The notes under the pieces are model-generated. The model ran no database searches and had not been told where the DNA came from. It saw only the letters and a program-made list of their open reading frames with translations. A stretch of DNA of 64,000 nucleotides from Triglochin maritima (lineage: Eukaryota > Streptophyta > Magnoliopsida > Alismatales > Juncaginaceae), in the NCBI GenBank assembly GCA_963682175.1, contig OY821784.1, positions 32,097,621-32,161,620 of the forward strand. The letters are read 5' to 3'. Below are positions 11,915-22,700 of this stretch, piece after piece. How positions within the stretch are numbered: the first letter of the stretch is position 1; each line of letters starts with the position of its first letter. The position numbers and the translations under genes are program-made.

Positions 11915-14266
11915 TGTAACGTCCCGTCCCCGAACCCGCATCGAGCTCAGGTCCCGGTCCGTCACTCATGTGCCCACTGGCCCACAACACCCACCTATTG
12001 CCACAAAACTTAAGTTGGTAAGTGTTATGGTAGTGGGCTCATGTCTTTATATCCCACCCCAACATTCTCATGTTAAGCAATGTGTGACTAAACTTGGGGG
12101 CTTTACTGTTAGATCCCTAACCTAGGGTTAGTGGACTAATGATGGTTAAAGTGTGGTTTGCATGGGGAAGGGAATGTGCAGGAGTTGCATGGGAAGGTGA
12201 AGGAGCGAGCACTGTAGCTGAGGGGAGAGAGAGAGTTGGGTGGTACTGTAGCATCCGAGTTTTGTTAAACAAGGCTCTTCTTTCTTTCTTCTTCTTCTTC
12301 TTTCATCTCCTTCCTCATTTCTTCTTCCTTCCTTGCTGGTGCGCGCGGTGGGAGCAGCTGTCGCGGAGGGGGCAGACGAGGAAGACTTTCGTGCGGAGGC
12401 TTAGCGCGAGGAGACCGGAGGAGGCGACGTGCGTGAGCGGAGCTCCGGCGTTTCGTCGTCGTGGTTGAGGTATGCCGCTCTCTAGTGTGGTTTGTTGTTG
12501 ACACTCATGAGAGGGTCGTGTTGGTCGGTCGGAGGAGGTCGGAGGCCCTCTTCGACGTCGCGTTTGGGCGAAGAAACCTCGGCTGGCGCGAGGTTGAAGA
12601 CGACCTGACGGTCGACCGGCCCTTGGGCGGTCGACCGAATGCATGTGTATATTTACTGCCTGTTGCGTTTCGGTCGAGCGAGGCCTTGTGTTCGGTCGAC
12701 CGGAACTTAAATATATCGGATTTTATATGCATGTGGTTCGACCGTGGTATATGTTCGGTCGACCATTATATGACGCAGAAATGTAGGTTGACCCTAACTG
12801 TTATCGGTCGACCGAGACCCCTGAGTCGGTCGACCGAAGGATTAAAAGTTTGAAAATAGTGTACTGTTAGTTTGCGGTCGACCGGGACCCCTGCGTCGGT
12901 CGACCGATAGGATGATTCGAATGTTGACCAAACTCCGGATTTTGACCTCGTTTGGTCGACCGGTTTCAGACCTTCGGTAGACCGTTGGGGGGATTGTGTT
13001 CTGTGCGCAGCGGTAGACCGTGTTAGGAACGGTCGACCGATTCCTTTCTGGAAACGGTCGACCGAATCACCTCTTACGGTCGACCGTTTGGGCCCAGGAC
13101 AGAATTCCTGGTTCCCTTTTTGAACGCCAACTTTGCCACGGAAACCCGTGTCCTCGCCTTGTGCGTGAGCCGGGAGGTGACGGTGGGCGCGTGATGCGTG
13201 CCTGCCCAGGGACCGCCGTTGGGAAGAGTGTGGGTGTTCGGGACGCGTCAGTTCCAGGTATGGAGCGCGACAAATGTGATGGATTGATTGGACTTATTGT
13301 AGTATAGCAGGCCTGAGGGATCGCGGATCCCAGTGTTGATGTTGTACGGGCACGCAACTGGCGTTGGGTGAGGTGACTACCGGCCCACGGGCTACGGTAG
13401 TCGCTGCCCTGCTTTTATAGCGGCGCGGTTGGTGTTTGCGGCTCGAGGAGCCTGATGACCTGGCAGACTTCGGTCTGGATTTGTCCGATGTTGTGCCGGA
13501 CTGTTGTGATGGACCACCGATGCTGTGCCGGTGATGCCGCCGAGGTTGTGCCGGCGATGGTGATTGTTGGGCCGAGGCTGTTCCGGCTATGTTGTTTTCC
13601 TCGGCTGGGCACCTACCGAGATGTTGTTGTTATACCTTCCGGGCGATGGCCCCGTTGGTCCCTGTGGCTCCGACCACTGAGATTTGCAGATCTGTATTCT
13701 ATCGGCCCGCAGGCGTGACAGAGGCTCCCTGCCGAACCCTTGAGTAGTGTAGCTGCGTGTGGGGGGTGCGATGTCGCGTGCTGTAAGACTGCATGTGCCT
13801 GCAGTAGGTCTCCTCGGGAGACTCGTTGTTGATTGTCGGACTGATGTCCTATTTTACCCTTCGGGGGAACTGTTTTCCATTTCTGTCGATACCATGACAT
13901 GCTACTAGTATGATAGGTTCATTGTGTAATGCATGCATATATAGGTGAGTTGGCATACGGGGTTTCCTTCTGGAAACTTAGGCATTGTTGTTATATATTT
14001 TCAGGACCGCAGTAGGTCCAGTGGGGTGGTGATCGGCGGGCGCGCGCGTTTGGAGTCGGATCCTCTAGTCAGACCACTGAGGTCCACATGATTACATTTA
14101 TCTTCCCTTATCGTTTTGTTGTAATCATGTATTCATTTTGGCAAACTCTGATGTATTATGGTGCACCGCTTTATTGTTTATGAAAAGTAACAGTCCCGCC
14201 TTGATTTTTGTGCTCTTTGTCTTGATTTTGGATTTTTAAAATTTTCCGCTGTTTCGGGATGTTACA
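11915..14266 (-). mobile_element. Family X solo LTR (2352 bp), TSD CCCGG
   Basis: TGTAACGTCCCG...GGGATGTTACA, flanked by CCCGG at 11910-11914 and 14267-14271, inserted in copia A downstream of gag. Orientation comes from the TRIM at 20357: the reverse complement of 11915-12106 resembles the whole 196-bp TRIM LTR, whose 3' end is fixed by its PBS. X is thus minus, with a TATA-like GATATAAAG near 12050 and a GGTCGACC array upstream at 12609-13090. The body is unusually GC-rich for this window. Short open frames inside look fortuitous. A second copy lies at 30445-32562. Confidence 0.85.
12609..13090. promoter_or_regulatory. GGTCGACC palindrome array (family X)
   Basis: About 17 copies in 480 bp, many the exact 10-mer CGGTCGACCG (for example at 12609, 12628, 12805, 12827, 12875), with variants CGGTAGACCG and GGTTCGACCG. 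This is the densest and least decayed array in the window. Confidence 0.9.
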
Positions 14267-14295
14267 CCCGGTCACCACCAATCTCCTCCTCAAGC

Positions 14296-15948
14296 TCATA
14301 CAAGTGTAGACTTAGGTACCCAAACAACTTTGGGTCCTTGAACATTAGCTTTTGGGATCCAAACCATTTTGGTTTTGGGTGCCCACACACTTGAGGAAAT
14401 AAACTTAACAAATAAATGCTTGCCATTTAAAGTAGTATGAGATACATGGTTTTTCAAATGTACATTGTATCCTAAACCATGTTTAGCTAAGAATTGTCTT
14501 TGACTACTTAAAAGCATATCAAGCATTTTTGTTCCTTTTGTGAACATTTCTAGATCTTTCCTTAGTTGCATATTTGAAGCTCTAAGATCTAAATGTTCAT
14601 CAACAATCGGTGTTTTACTTAGACTAGCAAGTGATGATTCTTTTGATTCAAGTCTAGCAACCACCTCATTCTTTTCATTCATGATTAATTTAATTTGGCA
14701 TTTGAGATCATTTATAGTTTTTCTAGCATTTTTATTCTTTTCACAAATGATCTCATATTGTTTAACTAAATCATGAAATGCATTTTGTAGCTCATCAGGT
14801 GTATATGATTCATCATTAGCATTAGAATTAGAGCTAGCACTAGAATATGATTTACTTGAACATGAATTACTTCTTGTGGAATAAGATTTAGAGGAGTTAG
14901 AAGCTACCTTACTTTGTTCATTTTCAATGGCCATGAAGCATGAATGGGCAACCTCTCTTCTACTTTGCAAGGAAGAGGATGATGATGATGGAGATGAAGA
15001 GTCATCCCAAGTGGCTTTGTGAGCTTCCTCCTTCCTTTCTTTCCTCTTACTTTTCTCCTTTTCTCTTCTCCTCTCTCTTCTCTCATTTTTCTTCTCCCTC
15101 TCTTTTCTCTCATCTTCACTTTCCGCATTCTCCTTTTCTTTTTCTCTTTTCTCACTTCTTCTACCTCTTCTTTCATTCTTTTCTCCCTTATCCCTCTTGA
15201 GGTATTTGAAGAAGTCTTGGGCAAGGACCTCAATGTCCTCTTCTTCCACTCTCCTTGGCTCATCAAAGTTTGCATGCAATGCCACCGTGGAGTTTTTCTT
15301 TGAAGCTTCCTTCTCTTTTTGATGACTCAATTGGAGCTCCTAGGCCATGAGATTTCCAATGAGTTCCTCCATCTTCAATTTTGAAAGATCGTGCGATTCT
15401 TCAATTGCGACGACCTTGTCTTCCCAATCGTTGCTCAATGACCGGAGGAATTTTCGAGTCATCTATCCTTCATTTATCCTTCTTCCAAGAATCAAAAGAG
15501 AGTTAGTAATATCGGTGAAGCGAGTGTTCACGTCGCTTATGTTCTCAACGATATGCATAGAAAATATTTCATATTTATGCATGAGGAGACTTATCCTAGT
15601 TTCTTTGGTTTTACTATCACCCTCATGATGCATTTGTAACTTATGCCATATTTCATTTGCACTTTCACAACCCCTAATTCTATTGTATTCTCCATCATTA
15701 AGGCCACAATAAAGAATGTTCATGATTTTAGAATTCATTTCAATTTCTTTCATTTGAGCCCTAGATAGAGAATCTAACTCATCTTCATTTGGGGGTATGT
15801 ATGGATTTTGAATAAACTTCCAATACTTAAGGTCATTTGATATTAAAAAGATTTTCATTCTATTTTTCCAATAATCATAATTTGACCCATTAAGCAAAGG
15901 AGGCCTTGTGGTGCATAAACCCTCTAAGTGATTAGATGTTGAAGCCAT
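14296..15948 (-). pseudogene. Copia A gag (two in-frame stops)
   Basis: Starts at the ATG at 15948, 39 bp inside the PBS. The N-terminus MASTSNHLEGLCTTRPPLL leads into the gag core (NGSNYDYWKNRMKIFL, GCESANEIWHKLQMHHEGDS) of plant copia elements. The frame has two TAG codons, just after 15463 and near 15353, and is otherwise open to 14296, about 550 codons. The later part is a Lys/Arg/Glu-rich tract (about 15010-15205), Ser-rich stretches, a likely coiled coil (about 14540-14760) and an end with three WxPK repeats. I see no CCHC zinc knuckle where related gags carry one; the charged tract occupies that place. A full product would need readthrough of both stops. Confidence 0.85.
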
Positions 15949-15986
15949 GCTAAAATTACGGTAAAGTAATGAAATTTAGCTAACAA

Positions 15987-15999
15987 GGCTCTGATACCA
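15987..15999 (-). promoter_or_regulatory. Copia A primer-binding site (tRNA-iMet)
   Basis: The minus strand reads TGGTATCAGAGCC two bases after the 5' LTR end, the usual plant copia PBS complementary to the 3' end of initiator tRNA-Met. Confidence 0.9.
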
Positions 16000-16001
16000 A
16001 A

Positions 16002-17502
16002 TGTAGGATCGTGTGGGTCATGTTAATCTAATCACTTTTACGCTAATCCCTAACTAATCAAACAATAAACGCAGCGGAAACAATTTAAAGACTAGTAGGG
16101 AAAAGGAACAAGCAAACCACAAATAGACGGGTCGTTTTTATAGAGGTTCGGCACCCCACCCGGGTCCTAATCCTCTCTTGCAAGCTCCGCTCGACTCCGC
16201 GAGCTCCGCCTACGACTTCACTATCCGCTCCCCGTTCCGGGTCGGGAGACAACGCCTTACAACCGTCAAACTCGCGAACAACCCTCGCCGAGCTTGGAAT
16301 CCTCTTCTCACAATCCGAGAAGGATCACTTCGGGCTCTCACCGAAGTCTATACTCTCCGACAAACTTTGTAACTGAGTGGGATTCACTCTCTAATTGAGC
16401 ACACTTTGAGTATGATGAGTAATTGATCAAGTGTGTATAGTTTAGGCTTATGGAGTGTAGAAATGGGAGCTTTGAGGATTGAGGTTTCTCTCTAATGTAT
16501 TGGGACAATTGGAGTTGGAGAGTTGTATTAACAACAGGTCTTGATCCTCTATTTATAAGCTCCTAAAGATTTCTAGCCTTTTGGACAAGATTTGATTGGG
16601 TTTTATGCAAGATACACAAAGCAGAAAATCGGGCTGCAAATCTGTCCAGAACCGGTCGACCGAAACTACTAAACCGGTCGACCGTTCACTTGATTTCAAG
16701 GAGAACGGTCGAACAAATAAATATTTGGTCGGACAAACGAGCTAGAACTTAACTCTACTTAAGTTAATCGGTCGAACCAAAGTATGGAGCGGTCAACCGT
16801 TTAGGGGATTCAGTTGAGACAAATGTGCAACGGTCGAACGAAGAATGAGTCGACTTATAGCAGGGAATTTGGTTTCTTGAAGAAATGTTCAACCGGTCGA
16901 CCGAAACATGGTCGTCGTTCGACCGGTTACCGAATGTATTTTGGGGTTGAGTTTGTTTTATACGAATACGACTGTTATAGGAATACGACAAGGAAAACGG
17001 CCATATTAAAATCCGGGATCGGTCGACCGAAAAGGTAGAACCGGTCGACCGGTAGAGTTCGGTAAAATCACTGTAGAGAGTCTGTTATAAACCGGTCGAA
17101 CTGAGAACTGGTTCGGTCGACCGGTTCACACAGGAAATCTGGGTTTAGGTTTTAAAGTAATTTCCGACTAAGGTTTGAGTGATCTAATGAAGTCCAAATA
17201 AGGTGAAATTTTGTGTGTGACTTCTCTAAGGAACCTAGTGTGTAAGTGATTGGTTTTTAACTCTTGTATGCTAAATTTACACATGTTCCTAAGACTCAAA
17301 ATAAAATCAAGATTACAAGTCTTCATATAGCTTTATTACAAATCATGACTTGATTTCATTCCTTCCATGAGTCTTGATCACCTGTAGAGGTTAGCACATG
17401 CAATATATATGCAATGCAATATGTGTGCTACTATACATTACTTATGATTAAGATTAGGTTGATTAAATCATCAAAACAAGGATTAAGGCCAAAAAGCCAA
17501 CA
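16002..17502 (-). repeat. Copia A 5' LTR
   Basis: Same length as the 3' LTR (1501 bp). Differences noted by eye are single substitutions, many at CpG sites inside the palindrome array, such as GGTCGACCG to GGTCAACCG near 16795. Confidence 0.95.
16650..17130. promoter_or_regulatory. GGTCGACC palindrome array (copia A 5' LTR)
   Basis: Same arrangement as 10475-10955. On the minus strand it lies upstream of the TATA box near 16555. Confidence 0.85.
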
Positions 17503-17507
17503 TTAAC

Positions 17508-18834
17508 TTCTTCTACGTTTAGAAATAGCTTGTAACACGGTTTCTGTCTAAATCACGAAATGTGATCCCTATAATGTGGTTCTTAGGCAGTGGACTACCG
17601 TGGTCATCTCCTTCTCTTGGACAATATATATCCTTTCTGTCTCGTTTAGCGTTCTACTTTTGAAAGGTATAGGATGACCATCTTGCATTAGCACCCCTCC
17701 AATATCAAAGTCTGAGACATCAGTTTGCACCTCAAACTGCTTGCTGAAATCTGGCAAGACTAGAACCAACTCTTTCATAACCTTCTTCTTTAGCTCCTCG
17801 AAGGCTTCTTCGCACTTCTATGTCTATTATCATTTTATCTTCTTTTTAAGGAGCTTAGTTAGTGGACTGACTATTGCAGAATACCCTTTAATAAATCTTT
17901 TACAATAATTTACCAGTCGTAGGAAGGAACAAAGTTTTGTTACCTTAGTCGGGGCCTCCTACTCTTGGATTACCTTTATCTTTGAATTATTCATCCTCAA
18001 CCTTCCTTGCCTGATGATATGACCCAAGAAGGATACTTTTCCTTTTGGGTAAATGAGCATTTCTCATTCTTGACATATAGCTTATTTAATTTCCCTGAGC
18101 ATTTGGAATACCCTTCGTAGGTGCTCAACATGCTTCTCCAGGGTATTACTATAGATGGTGATGTCATCCAAGTAGACCATCGCAAACCGATCCATGTAGG
18201 GATGGAATATCTTGTTCATCAGGGTGCAAAATGTGGCAGAGGCATTGGTTAGACCAAAAGACATGACTAACCACTCAAAGGACCTATACCTGGTGACACT
18301 TGTAGTCTTTGGTTCATCTCCCTTTGCGATCCTGACTTGATAATACCCCGACCTCAAGTCCATCTTGGTAAAATACGTGGCTTGCCTGAGCCAATCGAAC
18401 AAGTTTGTGATCAAGGGTATTGGGTACTTGTTCTTGATGGTCGCCTTGCTTAGTGTCCGATAATAAATGCACATATGAAGGCTACCATCTTTTTTTTGAA
18501 ACAACACCGACGCTCCATTTGGTGTCTTTGAGGGTCGGATCTGACCCACCTCCAACATGCTACTGAGTTGTCTTCTTAGCTGCTCCAACTCAGGAGGTGG
18601 CATTCGATAGGGCACCATGGCAAGGGGTTTAACCCCTGGTTCAACTCAATCCAAGTTTAACAGTTCTTCATTGTAGTTCTCTTCTTGCCCAATCTTCGAG
18701 ACCATTCATGATATGAAACAACTTATCATATGGGTCTAGACTTGGGATTTGAAGAACATCTTAATGTCACGGGCCTACTCCTCTAGTACCGACCATGCAA
18801 CAGAAGTCACTAACTCCCTTGAGTTACTAAAACT
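17508..18834 (-). pseudogene. Chromovirus reverse transcriptase and RNase H (decayed)
   Basis: The stretch 18618-18082 encodes a Ty3/gypsy reverse transcriptase with MDLRSGYYQVRI, FGLTNASATF and the catalytic VYLDDI box. 17778-17569 holds the RNase H start (LPDFSKQFEVQTDVSDFDIG). Stops interrupt the regions between and upstream. At the right end the protease-RT linker runs straight into an LTR at 18835, so gag and protease are gone. Residues after 17569 lead to the copia A insertion point and resume at 9827. Confidence 0.85.
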
Positions 18835-19245
18835 TGTCAACCTCTGTCTCTCTTGCAACTCAACTACAACGCTAATTAGCAGAACACACAAACATGTACA
18901 CAAAAGGACACTTTGAGGAGAGTTGCTCAATATGCGTCTTGTATTGCTTGCAAAACTTTTGTTATTTACAAATGAGGGAAGGTGACCCCTATTTATAAGG
19001 GAAGGTCTCCCTCTATCTAGTAACTCAACTTGAGTTTGTATTCCTTATATATTTTGGATATACAAAATATCTTCAAGTATATCCTATGGGATATTTCCTT
19101 AGATATTTTTATAGTATAAAATATATATATTCTAGAATACTCTCGTACATTCTTAAGGAGTGAAATAACTCTTGTCCCCTATAAGATATTTCTTAGGAAG
19201 AAAAATAGCTTCAGTCCTTTGCTTCTCCGGTAGTAGGGGGTTTCA
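18835..19245 (-). mobile_element. Chromovirus LTR, second copy
   Basis: Strongly similar to 1642-2047. On the minus strand its start (TGAAACCCCC, 19245) is preceded by GGTGAGCTTAA, which resembles the PPT seen next to the left LTR, not host DNA. It therefore looks like the 3' LTR of another copy joined here by deletion or recombination, and not the true 5' LTR of 1642-18834. Confidence 0.65.
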
Positions 19246-19767
19246 TTAAGCTCACCAATTGAGCACGTAAGGTGCTTACCTATTCGTTGGTTCAAGTCAG
19301 TTTGGTCTTAATTGTATAATTACTATTCAGATTCATGAGATTATGGACTTTTACGATCAACAAATTTTTTTACGATCAAGTCCCTTCGAGTTTTCACTTA
19401 GGTCATTCATGACTTGCAATCTAGTATTTGAACATTACAAATAGGTTTAGAATGCTTCCAAATCAGTTGTTTCTTCATGCATTTAAGTCATTTTTGCTTT
19501 GTTTCACTTTTTTATTACCTAAAATACATGCAATAATAACCCGAGAAGTACAAATATGAAATAAAATTAATAAATAATATATAACATCAATGCGTTGTAT
19601 GATATATTATTAATCAAGGTGCATCGTCCTTTACAAAATATACACAAACAAAAAAGGACTCAACATGCTTTATTTTGTTTGTCTAACTTTTAATAAATGA
19701 ACGTCACCATTTCCATTAAATACACTTCCGTAACATCAAAAAAACTTGTAAACTCATCCACACAATA
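19246..19767 (-). other. 3' flank of the DUF936 gene
   Basis: AT-rich, no coding sequence. On the minus strand an AATAAA at 19672-19677 lies about 90 bp after the DUF936 stop and is a candidate polyadenylation signal. Confidence 0.45.
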
Positions 19768-22700
19768 TTAAACATCGTTAAGCTTATTCTTCAAACTTGC
19801 AATTACAACCTCAGCTTTAGGATGAATGCTAGTATTAGTACCATCACATTGCTCGATCTCGACCCAGTTTACGACTTTAACCATAAGCTCTTCGGGGAAT
19901 TTATAGCTCCTCTTTGTCCGATTTCTTGGCCCCAACTTTAGTGCATCCTGCAAGAACTCCATGAACCAGAGACCAACTTCCAACTTGATGTCCTTTGCCA
20001 ATTTGATTAAGCTTCCCAGCCTGGAGTTGTCATCTTGTTCTTTGGCATTGCTCTTGGTTGTCTCCATGTAAGCTATCTCTTGCGTTATCTCGTGGTAGAA
20101 CTTAAAAAATTGTTCGAAACATGCGACCGGAGCATCGGATCTCGCTGAGATGCTTAAGGCCGAAAATGTCCTATGCATGACCGGCAAAACCAACATTAGA
20201 ATGACATTGGCATAACCTCTATATAGTGTACGCTTGTATTATTAATATTTCTTTGTCAAGTGCATTATCTTGAATAAAGAAGATGTCCTACTATGTTATC
20301 TCTTGTATTTGAAACTTAAATTGGTGCATGGATTTTAAGTTTAGTGCCAAACAAGCTATAACACCTCCAAAAAGTATAATCACACATCGCCTAACATAAA
20401 AATGTTGGGATGAGTTATATAGACATGAGTCTACTACCATAACACTTATCAACTTAAGTTATGTGGCAATAGGTGAGTGTTGTGGACTAATGGGTTCATG
20501 AGTGATAGGCCGAGACTCGGGCTCGATGCGGGCTCGAGGACGGGACATTACATATGGTATCAGAGTCTGAATCAACCAGAATTGTGGGAACTAAGTGCTA
20601 CACCAAGAGGGTGGGAGTCACCTCTAGAATCCAACAACGTCTGGCGACTGATTGACTTGATCCTGACTAGGACGTCAGGTGTTCAAGTGTGGTAGGATGT
20701 AACACCTGAAAAAATATAGTCCCACATCGCCTAACATAAAAATGTTGGGGGTGGGTTATATAGACATGAGTCTATTATGATAACACTTACCAACTTAAGT
20801 TTGTGACAATATTTGGATGTTGTGAGCCAATGAGCTCATGAGCGACGGATCGGGACTCGGGCTCGATGCAAGCTAGGGAACGGGACGTTAGAGAAGCAGT
20901 TTACACTGAAACAACATTTTGAAAATTCCAAAATTCAAAGCTAAAGATCTAATTCTTGTAAAGAAAGATAAATATCTAATTAGGCTAGAATATTGGAAGT
21001 AGCCATATAATGTTTAGGGTTTCATCAAAGAAGAACCGTGAGAATCATTTGAATTGTTTAGTAATATTTCGAAATAGAAGCTATACAAAATCACAAATCC
21101 TTAAACCCAAAAGAAATAAACCAAAAACTCTAACAACAAACCGTATAAAAAAAATCCGTATCAAAATCACAACAAAAAACCAAAGGAGGATTATTGATCA
21201 AAAACAAAAAACCCAGAGGAGTTCCTTATTCTACATAATAAATGCATCTACGAAACAAAAAGAAAAACATGTTGAACTTCACTATACATGCTAAATGGTA
21301 AACAACGCCAAAAACTAACCTATAAGAACATCTACCTTTTATAATATAAAACCAACAAAAATACATAGAAACCTAATAAAAGAACTATAATAAGAGGATC
21401 AAGTGGGGATGGGTAAATGAATAAAGAGCTCAAGCAGTTTTTCTGACTTCTTATCTGACTTAATTTAATGAAATCGGATCCAAGACACCGAGTTCATGTT
21501 TGGGAAGATTCATATATAAAGTGGTCAATTTGTCTACTTGTACACAAAGTTATGTGAACTCCAAAATGAAACATCCACTACACTTTGCATAATAGTGACT
21601 CATATATTATACTGTTGAGATGAACAAGAAAATAGTTGAGATGAAAGATAAACTAAGCCATACTTGAGCAATCGAACGATTGTTTCTGTGACTGATGCGT
21701 CTCTTAGTGCTTCTACAGCTTTCCTTTCCGCTACTATTCTTTGTTGAATGGCTTCCTGTTCAGTTGCATTTTGTAGCAGTTATTACAGGGTCATAATACT
21801 CCAAACTTTAAGCGCAATTTTGCTTTTATTCATCCTTCTGTAGAAGCCAATATACATATATACTATGACTCATATAATCAGTCATATGAGAGTATATGAA
21901 ACCTCCTTTGGGTTTTCCATATGGAGTCAAGTTTAATTAGTTAGGAAGTAAACGAAAGTATAAAATTTCACTTCAATAACTTTTCTTGACTATAGACCTG
22001 TAACCTCATTTGGCATACCATTCATTCTAACTTGAGAATTTACACCAACTGTGAAATTTATCCATATCAAATTGTAGATTATAAACATTTAATATGCGAC
22101 TTGTGCCTAAAATCACATTTTTTTGTGAACATAGATTTAAATCCATTTGTAGAGAATTTCGAGGTGAACTAGAGAGAAAGCAAAAGATTAACATGAAGCC
22201 ACCTTCTTTAAGCTCAAGAAATAAAAACATAAGCTGTTAGCCGCACAACGATAAACTCGACTAGTTTAGGAGGAAATAACGACCTTTCCTAGATCATCAA
22301 GTTTCCCAGGCAAAGGCATGGCATGTACTGTGCAACTCTTTGGAGTTTTGGTGCCAGAGGTACGTAAGGGGGAGAATGAAAACTTAGGATGTGGTTTATT
22401 ATTGTCTTTCTTTGGGGTAAATGATGCCTCTGGTTCTTTTGCTCTTAGTTTGGATGGTGTAATGGTCGACCATTTCTTCACCTTCATCACGAGATTTGAA
22501 ACATAATCATGATATCAAAGCTAAATAATCAGCATAATAACGAAAAATGAACAACTTATTCTATATATAGAAAATACAAACTCTATGTCTCTATCAAATA
22601 AGTGTGCATTATTAAGAACCATGGCTGCATGGCATTGTAAAATGTGTATTTTGACATAGAAATCCATTTGCAAGTACATAAAAATGTATGATAAGAATTG

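Larger units (their letters stand above)
9828..17502 (-). mobile_element. Complete gag-only copia element 'A', TSD TTAAC
   Basis: Two 1501-bp LTRs (9828-11328 and 16002-17502) enclose a PBS, a gag reading frame and a PPT. TTAAC flanks both sides (9823-9827, 17503-17507). Leaving out the nested X LTR, the internal region is only about 2.3 kb and has no protease, integrase, reverse transcriptase or RNase H. The LTRs differ at about two dozen positions by eye (about 1.5%), so insertion was recent compared with the chromovirus it sits in. Being non-autonomous, it must use enzymes from a related copia element. Confidence 0.95.

Noticed and set aside
12139..13900. Several overlapping open frames on both strands in the X LTR
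   Set aside because: The region is GC-rich with few stops; frames overlap on both strands and are not kept in the second X copy.
14940..15303. Phe/Leu/Ser-rich open frames on plus
   Set aside because: They are antisense to the Lys/Glu-rich tract of copia A gag.
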